In this document: piece after piece, positions 1-5,469 of the stretch | How positions within the stretch are numbered: the stretch's first letter is position 1 | How the letters are laid out: the number at the start of each line of letters is the position of its first letter | Origin: CAZAKO01 sp964546145 | Lineage (GTDB): Bacteria > Fidelibacterota > UBA2242 | Assembly (NCBI GenBank): GCA_964546145.1 | Contig: CAZJIU010000091.1 | Location: 1-7,575, forward strand | Direction of reading: 5' to 3' | DNA length: 7,575 nucleotides | The notes under the pieces: model-generated | Seen by the model: the letters and a program-made list of their open reading frames with translations, nothing else | What the model was told of the DNA's origin: nothing | The model's database searches: none | Made by a program: the position numbers and the translations under genes

Positions 1-420
1 ATAGTTTGCGAACGTTAAACCAAGCCCGAGGAAAGAAAGCAAACTGCCGGCGTATGCCGGATGACGCAGGCGGCGATAGATGCCTTCCTTGACCAAGCGG
101 TGATCCTGGGTAATTGCAACTTCAACGTTGAATTGTCGTCTTAAGGTGAAGATGGCTATCCAACGCATGACAATCCCACAGACCATCAATGTAATGCCGA
201 TCACCGGGAATAGCACGGAGTCCCCAGCGAAGCGCCCAAAATTATAGTAGCCGATAAACACTCCCGCCGACACAGAGATAGCAATGACTACCCAAATGAA
301 CCGAAAGGAAGATTTGCTAAGTTGCTTGTCGGTAGTTTTAGCTCGTCTAAGAAGACTAAGAATAATCTCTGATGAGACCCAGACGGCAGATATTGTTATA
401 GTGATGGTAGCAATGCTCAT
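1..420 (-). CDS. Isoprenylcysteine carboxyl methyltransferase-like integral membrane methyltransferase (3' end outside window)
   Basis: This is the first 140 codons of a gene that runs off the left edge. It starts at ATG 420 behind a strong AGGAAGGAGT ribosome binding site (426-435). Hydrophobic stretches lie near residues 1-20, 41-59, 69-93 and from 123 on. At 113-125 is the family signature GIYRRLRHPAYAG, preceded by FTLRRQFNVEV at 91-101. In the ICMT/PEMT superfamily this Gly-x-Tyr-x-x-x-Arg-His-Pro block starts the SAM-binding C-terminal half. The C-terminal Glu-rich and Pro-Arg motifs would lie beyond the window. Members methylate small lipophilic or prenylated acceptors at the membrane. 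The substrate of bacterial members is usually unknown, and nothing here fixes it. It follows the hydrolase gene in the same direction across a structured 186-nt spacer. A second protein of the superfamily is encoded at 2319-2897. Confidence 0.85.
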   Translation of the reverse strand, partial: MSIATITITISAVWVSSEIILSLLRRAKTTDKQLSKSSFRFIWVVIAISVSAGVFIGYYNFGRFAGDSVLFPVIGITLMVCGIVMRWIAIFTLRRQFNVEVAITQDHRLVKEGIYRRLRHPAYAGSLLSFLGLGLTFANY

Positions 421-451
421 TGCTGACTCCTTCCTAAATAGGAGGTATTGC

Positions 452-637
452 GGCTAACGGCACCGGCATTAAAAATTGCGCGAATGTAAACCGCCTCCAT
501 AGGAGCAATATCGCCCAATGCTCCGCTTCACTTGCCGCCGATTTTGGCCAAACTCCTTCAAAAAACCAGAGCTATAGCAGGCTTTTGGTGCACGCATACT
601 TGTGCCCAAGGCGGTCAAGCGCAAGCAGTTGTTAGGC
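452..637 (-). repeat. attC-like structured spacer between two co-oriented genes
   Basis: Read on the minus strand, this 186-nt spacer begins with GCCTAAC (637-631), a perfect match to the attC inverse core RYYYAAC. It ends with GTTAGCC (458-452), one mismatch from the core site GTTRRRY. The two ends pair at 6 of 7 positions. Inside are imperfectly inverted blocks (CTTGCGCTTGACCGCC near 625-610 against ATTGCGCG...ACCGCC near 474-495), a hairpin GGAGCA/TGCTCC at 502-507/519-524, and a TTTGGCCAAA palindrome near 544-553. The TAA stop of the upstream hydrolase lies inside the first core, and the next ATG is about 30 nt beyond the second. Both are normal for integron cassettes. Against this, usual attC sites are about 57-141 nt, the inner pairing is weak and no integrase is visible. 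It could instead be an unrelated dispersed repeat. Confidence 0.4.
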
Positions 638-1534
638 AGCACCTGTCTCATTTTCCAAAAACTGGCGGATGCGCTGATTGAAAATCTGCGGAGAAATCAG
701 GGCAAGTGAATGAGCACCAAGCCCTTTTCTAAACACATGATATTCAGCATTTGGATAAAGCCGCTTCAGTCCATCAAAATATTTCATAACGATATCATCT
801 TCGGCAACGGTGATTAGCAGCTTGCCTTTCCACTTAGATAAATCATCTGCCTGGAAGTGATAGTTTCTCACAAAGTCAATCATCAGGTCTATATGGGTTA
901 TGATGGTTTCCTTTGTAAGCCTTGATTTTAACTCCTTGAAATAACCTTTGTACCATTCGAGCCATTCGGTTGAATCGTGCTGCAACTCTTCTTTGTCCGG
1001 TTTCGCTAATGCTCTGAATATCAATTCGGTTATGCAGGAAGGTAAGATTCTGAATAACGTAAAATTGTGACGATAATATGAAACTTCAGGGGAAGGGTAA
1101 AACGTATGAGCCAGAATGGCTTTATCCACCATGGCTAAATAATCCCTTAGGAAGCATTGTGCGATTAGTCCACCCTCGCTATATCCCATTACATTGACTT
1201 TTTGGATGTTTTCGGCTTTTAGTATTGCGTAAAGTGCGTCAGAATACTCTTTCATCTTCGCATTCGGCAATACTGGACACGAGGGTGCTATGATGCGGTA
1301 GTTTTTTTCAAACTCGACAATCTGATGGATCCACATATCGAAATCAGCATACCCTCCATGAAGTAACAATAATACCTCACTGCCTTTTTCTGAATCGAAG
1401 TATTTCCACGTAATTTCATTAACACGCAGGCTTTTCTGAGAATGGGCTTCATCAAAATCTTCTATGAATTCTTTCTGTTCATTTGGTATTGCTGAGTAGA
1501 ATTTTTTGATTCTTGAATCAATCATTTCAATCAC
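632..1534 (-). CDS. Alpha/beta hydrolase
   Basis: The product is a soluble hydrolase of about 300 residues with the alpha/beta-hydrolase layout. HGG at 59-61 supplies the oxyanion loop, GYSEG at 117-121 is the nucleophile elbow with Ser119, and AEDD near 244-247 holds the likely acid (Asp247). The catalytic His275 is in GAHSLALISP. A mainly helical cap occupies roughly 145-230. No signal peptide is seen. The chemistry is probably ester, peptide or C-C hydrolysis; the substrate cannot be read. The start is uncertain. GTG 1534 opens the frame, ATG 1525 is the third codon after it, and neither has a good binding site. The only strong site (AGGAGAGG, 1582-1589) serves ATG 1574 in a different frame, and removing one A from the A7 run at 1557-1563 would join that ATG to this gene, adding 13 residues. 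The stop codon lies within the attC-like spacer. Confidence 0.88.
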   Translation of the reverse strand: MIEMIDSRIKKFYSAIPNEQKEFIEDFDEAHSQKSLRVNEITWKYFDSEKGSEVLLLLHGGYADFDMWIHQIVEFEKNYRIIAPSCPVLPNAKMKEYSDALYAILKAENIQKVNVMGYSEGGLIAQCFLRDYLAMVDKAILAHTFYPSPEVSYYRHNFTLFRILPSCITELIFRALAKPDKEELQHDSTEWLEWYKGYFKELKSRLTKETIITHIDLMIDFVRNYHFQADDLSKWKGKLLITVAEDDIVMKYFDGLKRLYPNAEYHVFRKGLGAHSLALISPQIFNQRIRQFLENETGAA

Positions 1535-1574
1535 TTTTAAATCTATTTGATTTATCTTTTTTTAATTCTCCCAT
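1527..1574 (-). other. 15-codon leader ORF, or displaced true start of the hydrolase gene
   Basis: ATG 1574 sits 8 nt after a strong AGGAGAGG site and encodes MGELKKDKSNRFKSD, ending at TGA 1527-1529. One base later comes ATG 1525 of the hydrolase (TGAAATG), so ribosomes could re-initiate there. Alternatively the ORF is the true hydrolase N-terminus put out of frame by one extra A in the A7 run. With six A residues the reading becomes MGELKKINQIDLK followed by VIEMIDSRIKKF. The corrected reading looks more like an ordinary protein N-terminus than the leader does, and it makes use of the good ribosome binding site. Confidence 0.4.
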
Positions 1575-1589
1575 TTTATTTCCTCTCCT

Positions 1590-2150
1590 CTAAATTTTTT
1601 CAAAAATACAATATTTCCCATTTTTTTCCTTTAATTTTAATGGACCGTTATCTAGCATAAGTCTTTCCAAATCTTCAATTTCTATTTTCTTTTTCGAATA
1701 CACGTTTATGCCTAAACCACTTTTCACAGAAAGAATTCCTCCCCTTCTTAATACTCTATATAATTCATTAATTAAAACAGAACGATTTTTAATCATCGGA
1801 AGTACATTATAAAGTAAAACAATATCTACCAGGTTATCCGGGAGTTTAGTATCTAAATCCGAGATAATCGTATCTACATTTACCAACCTCTTTTTCTTTA
1901 TTTTATTATTTACCGTTTTTATCGCTAAGGGATGAATATCCAAAGCATATACCTTGCCTCTCTCTCCTACTATCTTTGAAGCAGGTATTGTATTAAACCC
2001 TATCCCACAACCATAATCCAGAACTACGTCGCCTTTTTTAATCCCGGTTAATAAAACTTCATACTTTTTATTGCGGAAAAGTCCTCGCATTCGCATAACA
2101 ATTGTCATCATCTTAAAAATGAAATTTGACATAGGTTTATCTTTTATCAT
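1590..2150 (-). CDS. Class I SAM-dependent methyltransferase (Methyltransf_11/25-like)
   Basis: This 186-residue protein has the Rossmann-like core of class I methyltransferases. Motif I is VVLDYGCGIGFNT (42-54), with the SAM-ribose acidic residue Asp71 in ALDIHP. Asp98/Asp100 lie near motif II, the strand DIVLLYNVLPMI spans 109-120, and LRRGGILSVK (135-144) is motif III. It is short for the family and has only a small C-terminal part, so little room exists for a specific substrate domain. The first 40 residues are basic and Met-rich (MMTIVMRMRGLFRNKKY) and could contact a membrane or nucleic acid. ATG 2150 follows AAAGGATG at good spacing. The gene is visibly richer in A/T than the genes to its right, with Lys, Ile and Asn heavily used, which suggests separate acquisition. 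The stop is 15 nt before the leader ATG of the hydrolase, so the two may be cotranscribed. Substrate unknown. Confidence 0.85.
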   Translation of the reverse strand: MIKDKPMSNFIFKMMTIVMRMRGLFRNKKYEVLLTGIKKGDVVLDYGCGIGFNTIPASKIVGERGKVYALDIHPLAIKTVNNKIKKKRLVNVDTIISDLDTKLPDNLVDIVLLYNVLPMIKNRSVLINELYRVLRRGGILSVKSGLGINVYSKKKIEIEDLERLMLDNGPLKLKEKNGKYCIFEKI

Positions 2151-2187
2151 TTTAAATCATCCTTTGATTGCCCGATTTCATCTAGCG

Positions 2188-2290
2188 GTTGCGGATAAAA
2201 TAAGTTACCAACAAGCAAATTTTAGGGAATCTCTGATTTCCCTTTTATCCGCTGTTGCACGAGTGTGATAGCAGACGAGAGTTGCACAAG
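2188..2290. repeat. Nested inverted repeat with spaced GTTGCAC direct repeats
   Basis: The spacer between the membrane methyltransferase (stop 2319) and the AT-rich methyltransferase (start 2150) holds a perfect 10-bp inverted repeat, GCGGATAAAA (2191-2200) and TTTTATCCGC (2243-2252). A smaller hairpin AGGGAA/TTCCCT (2224-2229/2238-2243) is nested inside it. Next to it GTTGCAC occurs twice, at 2254-2260 and 2281-2287, exactly 27 nt apart. The layout suggests a miniature repeat element or a structured RNA segment. It lacks a downstream T-tract on the minus strand, so it is not a clear intrinsic terminator. Confidence 0.5.
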
Positions 2291-2318
2291 GTGGGCTTCT
2301 TTTCGATTGTTATAACAC

Positions 2319-2897
2319 TTATTTTTGATTTAATGACTCCCTTTTGGATAATCCAATATATCTCGGTGTTTTATTCATATACTCACGATAGGCATCACCA
2401 TATTTTTTGGTGAGAAAACGTTCCTCTCCGAGCACCATCCAATGAATAGCAAATACACTCGGCAGGGTGATAAATACGGTTAAAATTCCCATGATTGGCT
2501 CGGCTTGCCAGATCATCAGCGAAAAAGCAATAAAGATCAAAAACATCGCAATATACATAGGATTTCGGGAAACCTGATAAATACCTATTGTAGTCAGTCC
2601 TTTTTGAGATTTGACAAAGGCTCCGATTGACAATACATAGATGATTCCTGCAATAATGAGTAGACCGCAACCTATCCAAAATAAAGTACCCGTCACAATT
2701 GGCGTGAAAATAGAAACTACTAAGAATGCTAAAAGTGGAAAAGAACCAACAATGATAATCTTTGGATTGTGGTGGTCTTCAGGATTTTCTATTTTTACTC
2801 CCCGAAGTTTATCACCTATTACCATTAGCAACCCCGCGAAAGCTCCGGTAATTGCAAGGATTAACCATAGATTATAAAAACCCGCCCTGATATTCAT
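2319..2897 (-). CDS. PEMT/ICMT-like integral membrane methyltransferase
   Basis: With the start chosen here the product has 192 residues and about five hydrophobic segments, near 7-27, 46-68, 71-93, 115-131 and 135-155. GIYQVSRNPMYIAMF (105-119) is the conserved block of phospholipid/isoprenylcysteine methyltransferases. LGEERFLTKKYGDAYREY (156-173) and TPRYI (177-181) are the C-terminal SAM-site and end motifs, so the enzyme looks complete. It probably methylates a lipid or membrane-bound small molecule. The frame stays open upstream to ATG 3062, but those 55 codons lie in a structured repeat and give a non-membrane, low-plausibility peptide. ATG 2897 is preferred because GGAGG at 2906-2910 lies 8 nt before it; ATG 2903 would be only 2 nt from it. 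The gene stands alone between two repeat-like spacers. A second superfamily member begins at 420. Confidence 0.85.
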   Translation of the reverse strand: MNIRAGFYNLWLILAITGAFAGLLMVIGDKLRGVKIENPEDHHNPKIIIVGSFPLLAFLVVSIFTPIVTGTLFWIGCGLLIIAGIIYVLSIGAFVKSQKGLTTIGIYQVSRNPMYIAMFLIFIAFSLMIWQAEPIMGILTVFITLPSVFAIHWMVLGEERFLTKKYGDAYREYMNKTPRYIGLSKRESLNQK

Positions 2898-2905
2898 ATT
2901 CATTA

Positions 2906-2910
2906 CCTCC
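2906..2910 (-). promoter_or_regulatory. Ribosome binding site deciding the membrane methyltransferase start
   Basis: GGAGG on the minus strand, 8 nt before ATG 2897, is the only good Shine-Dalgarno sequence near this gene. It argues against initiation at 2903, 2912 or 3062. Confidence 0.6.
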
Positions 2911-2921
2911 ATAAGCTTAAT

Positions 2922-3051
2922 CCCCGAATTCTCCAACGGCTCCGGAGGTTCATCAGAACTCCCGATGGAGAGTCTCCGATGAGAGAGTCCCTGGTGGGAA
3001 ATTCGGGGGTTACCCCCAAATATCGAGATAATTCGAACTGTTTCAACAGTT
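2922..3051. repeat. Structured repeat-like element with terminal inverted repeat and three hairpins
   Basis: The core is bounded by CCCCGAATT (2922-2930) and its exact complement AATTCGGGG (3000-3008). Inside are two imperfect 15-nt tandem units, CTCCCGATGGAGAGT (2959-2973) and CTCCGATGAGAGAGT (2974-2988). Beside the core are GGGGG-TTA-CCCCC (3005-3017) and AACTGTT-TC-AACAGTT (3036-3051). The second is followed by five T residues on the plus strand, but no plus-strand gene precedes it. The density of complementary segments in about 130 nt suggests a miniature transposable or REP-like element rather than coding DNA, although one minus-strand frame is open through it. It fills most of the gap between the tRNA methyltransferase and the membrane methyltransferase. 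Confidence 0.6.
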
Positions 3052-3094
3052 TTTATCCCCATTGTTAAGAGTATTTCCTTATACCAAACTCACG

Positions 3095-3574
3095 TTATTT
3101 AAACCTGTTATCCGACCGGATCTGCTTCAGTTTACGCGATTTATTCTGAATCCAGCCACTTTTCTCGATGTCATGGATATCAAAATCCGTGATGTATGGT
3201 TTGATATCCAGCAGGGGTGTTCCATCGAGCATGTCCACATTTTCAATCTCTAAAATGTTGTCACTAATGCTTAGCAGTTTGACGACGGAGATTCCAATCG
3301 GATTGGGTCTTTTGGGCGCTCTTATCGCAAAAATACCATGCTTTTTATCGTCAAGAAAAGGCTTTGTCTGTAATTCAAATCCTACTGACTGATGAAAGTG
3401 ATAGACCAGGATAATATGCGAAAATCCATCAAGGTCTAACAGTCCGGGCACAAATTCCGGTTTTAATTCAATCCTGCCTTTGATTCCTTTTGCTCTGCTG
3501 GATTGAATTGGCATTCCCTCCTTGGTCTTGAAAGGAGTATGGATTATGCCGATTGGATCAAATGTAATAGTCAT
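3095..3574 (-). CDS. trmO: tRNA (N6-threonylcarbamoyladenosine37-N6)-methyltransferase, TrmO/TsaA family
   Basis: The 159-residue product matches the TrmO (YaeB, UPF0066) beta-barrel domain along its length. It opens with FDPIGIIHTPFK (5-16). FSHIILVYHF lies at 51-60, the hallmark FAIRAPKRPNPIGIS at 82-96, and DMLDGTPLLDIKPY at 114-127. In E. coli TrmO uses SAM to methylate N6 of t6A at position 37 of ACY-decoding tRNA-Thr. E. coli TrmO is about 235 residues, so this short form lacks its C-terminal extension, as many homologues do. Some short family members may act on other substrates. ATG 3574 is preferred because homologues begin close to this point. TTG 3592 would add MNCFEF and overlap the Ogt stop as TTGA. 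No clear ribosome binding site is present for either, which suggests translational coupling to the upstream gene. Soluble, cytoplasmic. Confidence 0.87.
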   Translation of the reverse strand: MTITFDPIGIIHTPFKTKEGMPIQSSRAKGIKGRIELKPEFVPGLLDLDGFSHIILVYHFHQSVGFELQTKPFLDDKKHGIFAIRAPKRPNPIGISVVKLLSISDNILEIENVDMLDGTPLLDIKPYITDFDIHDIEKSGWIQNKSRKLKQIRSDNRFK

Positions 3575-3588
3575 AAATTCAAAGCAAT

Positions 3589-4170
3589 TCAATAATAAAT
3601 CCTGGGATTGTGGACTCGTCCGCCTGCATCAACCTCCACCCCTTCCAGCATCAATAACGCCCGCTTCAGCGCAACTCCTCCCTGAAAACCGCCCAGACGA
3701 TTATCGGACCTGATCGCCCGATGACAGGGAATGATGATCGGAAAGGGATTTTGCGCCAGGGCATTGCCGACCGCGCGAGCTCCATTCGCTAAACCCAAGT
3801 GTATGGCAATTCTGCCATAAGTTGTGACCCATCCGCGCGGCACCTCGGATTCAGCCAGTAAGACCATTCGTTGAAATGTTGTACACTGTTCCATGTTCAG
3901 GAATTCCAGATCAAAACTCACCATTTCACCAGTGAGAAAAGTCTGAATTTTCCGACTGGTTTCGGATATTGCCGGATGAATCCCACTTACCAATTCCTGA
4001 AAAATTACCCGGGCTTTATCCTCGGAAGTACAACTCAAATTCGAAAGGAATATTCGTTGGATTTTTGGAATCCCGTCCTCTTCCTGCCAGACTATGGTAA
4101 ATTTGCCTAATTCGGAGTCTAAACTAAAGTAGGCAAGCTTACTGTTTCGATCATCGGCTTTTAATATCAT
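3589..4170 (-). CDS. ogt: Methylated-DNA--[protein]-cysteine S-methyltransferase (Ogt/MGMT type)
   Basis: This 193-residue protein has the two-part layout of Ogt. A weakly conserved N-terminal domain covers about 1-95. The C-terminal DNA-binding and methyl-acceptor domain contains VPRGWVTTYGRIA (110-122), ARAVGNALAQNPFPI (131-145) with the Arg132 finger, and the active-site IPCHRAI with acceptor Cys149. It ends with the family motif RSDNRLGGFQGG (154-165) and LLMLEG. It repairs O6-alkylguanine and O4-alkylthymine by moving the alkyl group to Cys149, a one-time suicide reaction. PCHRAI instead of the commoner PCHRV, and Leu at the usual FQxxVW tryptophan, are mild departures. No regulatory Ada zinc domain is present. 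The start is ATG 4170, 23 nt after the flavodoxin gene and without an obvious Shine-Dalgarno sequence, so expression probably depends on coupling. It overlaps or abuts the tRNA methyltransferase downstream. Confidence 0.93.
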   Translation of the reverse strand: MILKADDRNSKLAYFSLDSELGKFTIVWQEEDGIPKIQRIFLSNLSCTSEDKARVIFQELVSGIHPAISETSRKIQTFLTGEMVSFDLEFLNMEQCTTFQRMVLLAESEVPRGWVTTYGRIAIHLGLANGARAVGNALAQNPFPIIIPCHRAIRSDNRLGGFQGGVALKRALLMLEGVEVDAGGRVHNPRIYY

Positions 4171-4193
4171 CGAATGCAGAACGGACTCAATTT

Positions 4194-4724
4194 CTATTCC
4201 AGGCTTTTTGCTTCCCGATTAGTTTCAACAATCGAATTCAATGTTTTTGATAATTCGTCAACCCAGAGAATGATGTCTTCTTTTGACCAGTTGGAATATT
4301 TGATTTTATCCCCTTTGCCGGATTGCCCGCCGAAGGCGCCCAGTTTGATCGGCTCTAACCCGTATTTTTCTACAACCGGCTGAATATAGCGCTGAATCGC
4401 AGTCGCAACTCCTTCGGACTGCGGACGTCCATCCTTCAGCGCCCGGTTGAGTGTTCCGCCGGCTGAGACAAAAAGGGCAACACGTTTATTCCGGGCATAT
4501 TTCTTCAGAAACCGTTTCACTCCCGATTTCCACATCCCGGAGACAATCGAAGAACCGACTATCAATAAATCAAATTCATTAATCTGTTTGCACAGCGATT
4601 TTTCCAGTTTATATGTCGTGACCGTGACGGAATGGCTATAATTGTCACGTAACCGCGCAGCCATGGTTTCCGCAGTGAGCCTGGTCATCCCGAAGCGTGT
4701 TCCGTAAACGATTAATATTTTCAT
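4194..4724 (-). CDS. Flavodoxin-domain protein (Flavodoxin_5, HemG-like)
   Basis: The 176-residue product begins with the flavodoxin strand MKILIVYG and a phosphate loop GTRFGMT (8-14) for FMN phosphate. FDLLIVGSSIVSGMWKSGVKRFLKKY (51-76) is the second FMN-contacting region, in the form seen in HemG-type proteins. VALFVSAGGTLN (82-93) and KLGAFGGQSG (127-136) follow. Length fits E. coli HemG (181 residues), the menaquinone-linked protoporphyrinogen oxidase. However, no haem gene is nearby and the HemG-specific middle loop is not recognisable, so a general FMN-dependent electron carrier or quinone/porphyrinogen dehydrogenase is the safer reading. ATG 4724 follows AAAGGG at 6-nt spacing. It is the first gene of a probable operon with the Ogt and TrmO genes, and a 140-nt gap in front of it probably holds the promoter. 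Soluble or peripheral; no signal peptide. Confidence 0.8.
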   Translation of the reverse strand: MKILIVYGTRFGMTRLTAETMAARLRDNYSHSVTVTTYKLEKSLCKQINEFDLLIVGSSIVSGMWKSGVKRFLKKYARNKRVALFVSAGGTLNRALKDGRPQSEGVATAIQRYIQPVVEKYGLEPIKLGAFGGQSGKGDKIKYSNWSKEDIILWVDELSKTLNSIVETNREAKSLE

Positions 4725-4808
4725 TTATTACCCTTTAATGAAAATAACCGAACTAGTTTCTAAAAAAATATAACTACCTGCTAGAAGACTAAGTTAGGAT
4801 TGCTTTCA

Positions 4809-4862
4809 AATGCGCTTTTAGCCGATTCACAGCAATCGAAATGATTAATTCTATGGCGCATT
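4809..4862. repeat. Two-tier inverted repeat after the DUF5989 gene
   Basis: AATGCGC (4809-4815) and GCGCATT (4856-4862) form a 7-bp outer pair. CGATT (4823-4827) and AATCG (4834-4838) form an inner hairpin with a 6-nt loop. The element starts 3 nt after the minus-strand stop codon of the 52-aa protein gene. It may be a 3'-end RNA structure or a weak terminator, although no T-tract follows on the minus strand. The remainder of the 140-nt gap, 4725-4808, is AT-rich and is the likely promoter region of the flavodoxin gene, but no convincing promoter hexamers were found. Confidence 0.35.
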
Positions 4863-4864
4863 AA

Positions 4865-5023
4865 TTAGAACAACGAGTAAATAAACGGCGCGATGGCAGA
4901 GCCTTCGGTCAGCACAATGACAAATCCCAACAGCAGCAGGAAGACTACAATCGGTCCCAGCCACCATTTTTTGCGGACTTTCAGAAAATCCCAGAATTCT
5001 GATAGAATTGTCAATTTACTCAT
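4865..5023 (-). CDS. 52-aa single-span membrane protein, DUF5989/SxtK-like
   Basis: A 52-residue ORF starts at ATG 5023 behind a strong GAGGAG site and ends at TAA 4865. It has a short amphipathic N-terminus (MSKLTILSEFWDFLKVR), a basic-aromatic KKWW anchor (18-21), one membrane helix near 22-39, and the conserved tail LTEGSAIAPFIYSLF (38-52). This pattern (SEFW, RKKWW, LTEGSAIAPFIY) is that of the DUF5989 family, recalled as the counterpart of SxtK. Such proteins are found beside O-carbamoyltransferases and SxtJ-family proteins, as here: the SxtJ-like gene ends 28 nt before this start. Function unknown. A small subunit anchoring or regulating the carbamoyltransferase at the membrane is plausible but unproven. 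It is easily missed by gene finders because of its size. Confidence 0.85.
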   Translation of the reverse strand: MSKLTILSEFWDFLKVRKKWWLGPIVVFLLLLGFVIVLTEGSAIAPFIYSLF

Positions 5024-5051
5024 TGCTGCTCCTCAAAAACTCAAAAGCAGT

Positions 5052-5465
5052 TTAAAATTGCTTCTCGTAGTGTTCAGGATCGAGTCGGTTGTCTTTCCGA
5101 TATTCCCAGTAAGAATCCGCCGCTGCCTTCCACCTCAAATCCAAAAATCTTTTCCCAAGTAACCGCCCGATAACGCCAATCGGCGTGAAGATAATATAAA
5201 ACAAAATCCCCAAAATAACACGGGTCATTATCCAGCCCAGCAGCGCCGCAAATGCCATCCAGACAAAATACAGCGGCTTTAAAATCACCGGGATTGTCCA
5301 ACCGCAGACAATCAGTAAACCCGCAATAAGCCAAAGATATTGATAGCCTGCCTGATCCTTCCAGTAAACCACAACGCCGATCACTGCCAGCACAACTGCT
5401 ACCGTGATCGCGAATTTATGTATGTTATTACGAGTGCCTTTGATATTTTTCAGTTCTTCGATCAT
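5052..5465 (-). CDS. SxtJ-family membrane protein
   Basis: The 137-residue product has a short cytoplasmic N-terminus, two hydrophobic helices near 17-34 and 43-61, and a third hydrophobic region near 66-97 with the recognisable block WIMTRVILGILFYIIFTP (78-95). A hydrophilic C-terminal tail follows: IGRLLGKRFLDLRW (99-112), SYWEYRK and DPEHYEKQF at the end. The order of membrane segments, the MTRV/TPIG block and the terminal DPE-YEKQF motif are those of the SxtJ family. Members sit next to carbamoyltransferases in saxitoxin clusters and in many unrelated bacteria, and have no assigned activity. ATG 5465 lies 4 nt after the carbamoyltransferase stop with only a weak binding site inside that gene, so translation is probably coupled. 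It may tether the carbamoyltransferase or help present a membrane substrate; this is inference. Confidence 0.87.
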   Translation of the reverse strand: MIEELKNIKGTRNNIHKFAITVAVVLAVIGVVVYWKDQAGYQYLWLIAGLLIVCGWTIPVILKPLYFVWMAFAALLGWIMTRVILGILFYIIFTPIGVIGRLLGKRFLDLRWKAAADSYWEYRKDNRLDPEHYEKQF

Positions 5466-5469
5466 GACT

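Noticed and set aside
469..651. 60-codon minus-strand ORF with basic, Cys- and Ser-containing product
   Set aside because: It overlaps the hydrolase 3' end in another frame and then lies wholly in the attC-like structured spacer. No domain is recognisable and the frame seems open by chance.
2071..2268. Plus-strand ORF of 65 codons across the methyltransferase start
   Set aside because: It is antisense to the methyltransferase 5' end and passes through the inverted repeat; there is no ribosome binding site or family resemblance.
2922..3008. Possible CRISPR because of short tandem units
   Set aside because: Only two imperfect 15-nt units are adjacent with no spacers, and no cas gene is present.
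3036..3055. Hairpin AACTGTT-TC-AACAGTT followed by T residues, resembling a plus-strand terminator
   Set aside because: No plus-strand gene precedes it, and on the minus strand it is followed by CGAATT instead of a T-tract. It is better treated as part of the repeat-like element.
4194..4724. Confident assignment as HemG protoporphyrinogen oxidase
   Set aside because: The fold and length fit, but HemG-specific features and haem-gene neighbours are not seen, so only a flavodoxin-domain call is supported.
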